Positions 62,434 to 64,000 of a stretch of DNA of 64,000 nt are shown here, one piece after another. Source of the stretch: Phallusia mammillata (Eukaryota > Chordata > Ascidiacea > Phlebobranchia > Ascidiidae); NCBI GenBank assembly GCA_003260075.1, contig QLIY01000252.1, positions 2,506-66,505 on the forward strand, given 5' to 3'. Each line of letters opens with the position of its first letter. Position 1 is the stretch's first letter. The notes beneath the pieces are model-generated. The model worked only from the letters and a program-made list of their open reading frames with translations, had not been told where the DNA came from and searched no databases. A program made the translations under genes and the position numbers.

Positions 62434-62490
62434 GCCCCCTCGACTGGTCCCACCAACGTTCCTCCCGAAATAAACTCAACTCAACTCAAG
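62434..62490 (+). mobile_element. possible LINE 3' tail
   Basis: GGGCCCCCTCGACTGGTCCC, then CCCGAAATAAACTCAACTCA with a short ACTCA repeat, as in non-LTR element tails. Confidence 0.35.
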
Positions 62491-63904
62491 TATTAAGGTT
62501 AAAATCGTAATAATTAATCAGCAAGTAGGCTAATCAACAATTTTGTTTCTGAAGGCTGACACTTTTTGTTTCATCATTTATAAGAGCCACTATTTTGTAT
62601 GAAATATGGGCTGAGTGAGCCTTTTCTTGACTAGATTTTCTATGAGACTCCGGCATCGACAAGGATGTTTTGTAACACAACTGTGACAAAAAAGATGGCA
62701 ACTTCTAACAACCTTTCAGCCACACTATATACCTATCGAACGGTTGTGCAAACGAGACATTCAAAAATCAAACACTAGATAAAAAGGTTCCAAAAATCAA
62801 AACTATACTTTAAAACAGTTGTACAAACCCTCAACATTCAAAAGTTTTTGATTTCTGTTAAAGCGATTTTTAACTGGACCTTCAAACGATCATAAATCCG
62901 TATTTTGAGGCAAATTGAGAAACCGTTTGGTCCAAAAATATCGCTTTAACAACAAACGTAAATGGATGCACCAACCAGTTTAACTAAAAGAAGATTTTTA
63001 TTAGATATGAATTTTATTACTTTGAAAAATACCTATTGGTCGAGTTTTATAATACGATTTCTATTGTAACAATATAATCCGTAACCGCTACTTTTAACAA
63101 TTTACTCGTAACCACAGTTACCCAGACAAAACATAATCCGGTGCATCTGGGGGGGGGGAAGAAGATTTTTATTAGATATGAATTTTATTACTTTGAAATA
63201 TACCTATTGGTCGAGTTTTATAATACGATTTCTATTGTAATAATATAATCCGTAACCGCTACTTTTAACAGTTTACTCGTAACCACAGTTACCCAGACAA
63301 AACATAATCCGGTGCATCTAAATTACCTTTTACTTGTGTTAATTCCAAACTGTGACCAAATAAGAGCAATAAACCATAACAAAACACTCTTAACCTGAAA
63401 CAAATAAAACACGTGATTTTTTTGTCACAACAAAACAATAGCTGAATTGTCTTTAGTAATTTTTTGACCATTTGAAGTTTAGGATAAACTGAAACTATTC
63501 AACACAAAACATACCACAAACGAGTTTTCTATCTACAGTTTAGAGCAAAATTTTACGAACTAAAACTTCAAATTCCATGTAAAAAAGTGATTAAACTTTA
63601 TACCACAGAGTGTAATACTGTTATGTGAGTATGGTGCTGTTTCTAAATGCATAACAGATAAGTACTTTTTCAAATGATTTAAAACAGTGCAAAAACGATC
63701 TTTGAAGTAAAACTTGTTGTTTTTCCAAAACATTACACGAAGGGTAATTGATATTAAGGTTAAGGTATTTTCCAAAGCATTGATATTACCTGTTAACTAC
63801 TATAAATATGCGAATAGAAGATTTGTATACTTCTGTTTGACAGTTTACATTGAAATAGTAAGAGCCACTAATACTGTCTGTAATAATTTTAATTAAAATC
63901 CAAC
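62491..63904. other. no gene; G10 junction with duplicated flank
   Basis: G10 at 63149-63158. About 160 bp before it (62990-63148) repeats after it (63159-63320) with single-base differences. Confidence 0.7.
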
Positions 63905-64000
63905 ATGTCAGAACCGAGGGCCCACGAAAAGGCCCAAGCAATAGCTGCAAAACTGCTCAAGAAGCGAACAGGAAGTGTTTCATCAGGACTTAGTGCCGGC
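63905..64000 (+). CDS. N-terminus of an unrecognised gene, runs off the window
   Basis: MSEPRAHEKAQAIAAKLLKK then RTGSVSSGLSAG: 32 codons, no stop, higher GC and more protein-like composition than anything nearby. Basic and alanine-rich, no signal peptide, so probably cytoplasmic or nuclear. Family not recognised. Confidence 0.6.
   Translation, partial: MSEPRAHEKAQAIAAKLLKKRTGSVSSGLSAG

Noticed and set aside
62434-62490. Exon 2 for the signal exon at 62091
   Set aside because: Phase fits, but there is no KR or PPG-V-E motif and the sequence resembles a retroelement 3' tail.

Overview
This is a gene-sparse, AT-rich stretch of an invertebrate animal genome. The evidence is spliced genes with GT-AG introns (many 50-110 bp), hAT-type miniature transposons with 8-bp target duplications, tRNA-derived SINEs and a truncated LINE. 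A tunicate (ascidian-like) source fits the compact introns and the repeat set, but nothing here proves it.

Two gene families dominate. The first is a minus-strand cluster of meprin-like metalloproteases (astacin - MAM - MATH - transmembrane - short cytoplasmic tail). One copy is intact with 17 exons and 724 aa (35184-38596). One is complete except for its last exon, which runs off the left edge (1-3320). One is a pseudogene with several stops (14796-18229). Two are 3' remnants holding exons 15-17 only (7185-7953 and 29358-29949).

The second family I do not recognise from any described family. It consists of two-exon genes for small secreted propeptides. Exon 1 is a signal-peptide exon, usually exactly 83 coding nt and ending in phase 2. 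Exon 2 evolves fast and carries repeats resembling P-P-G-x-(L/V/Y)-V-E-x-x-I-x-K-x-V-x-K-R, so Lys-Arg cleavage sites recur. Signal exons lie at 10790(-), 32123(-), 44772(-), 47486(+, broken), 49945(+, broken), 51763(-), 52957(-, broken), 53718(+), 55071(-), 56663(+), 59643(+, start lost) and 62091(+). Repeat exons lie at 9640, 31005, 42846, 48768, 51191, 57593 and 60434. The most striking member (56663-58367) has ten 24-residue units, each ending in KR. This looks like a lineage-specific prohormone or secreted-peptide cluster.

Other content: a degenerate four-exon gene of unknown family at 23299-25029, and the first 32 codons of an unrelated gene at 63905-64000. Much of 3.7-5.0, 12.4-12.9, 18.5-18.6 and 38.9-39.3 kb is a diverged ~165-225 bp repeat that sits 5' of the meprin genes.

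Assembly quality matters here. Runs of G or C, mostly exactly 10 once native bases are discounted, sit at junctions where neighbouring sequence is repeated. They behave like N gaps recoded as G. Four lone n characters and one 251-n gap also mark joins. Block 7617-13868 is nearly identical to 29619-35199 and ends exactly at a lone n, so it is probably an uncollapsed haplotype rather than a real duplication.
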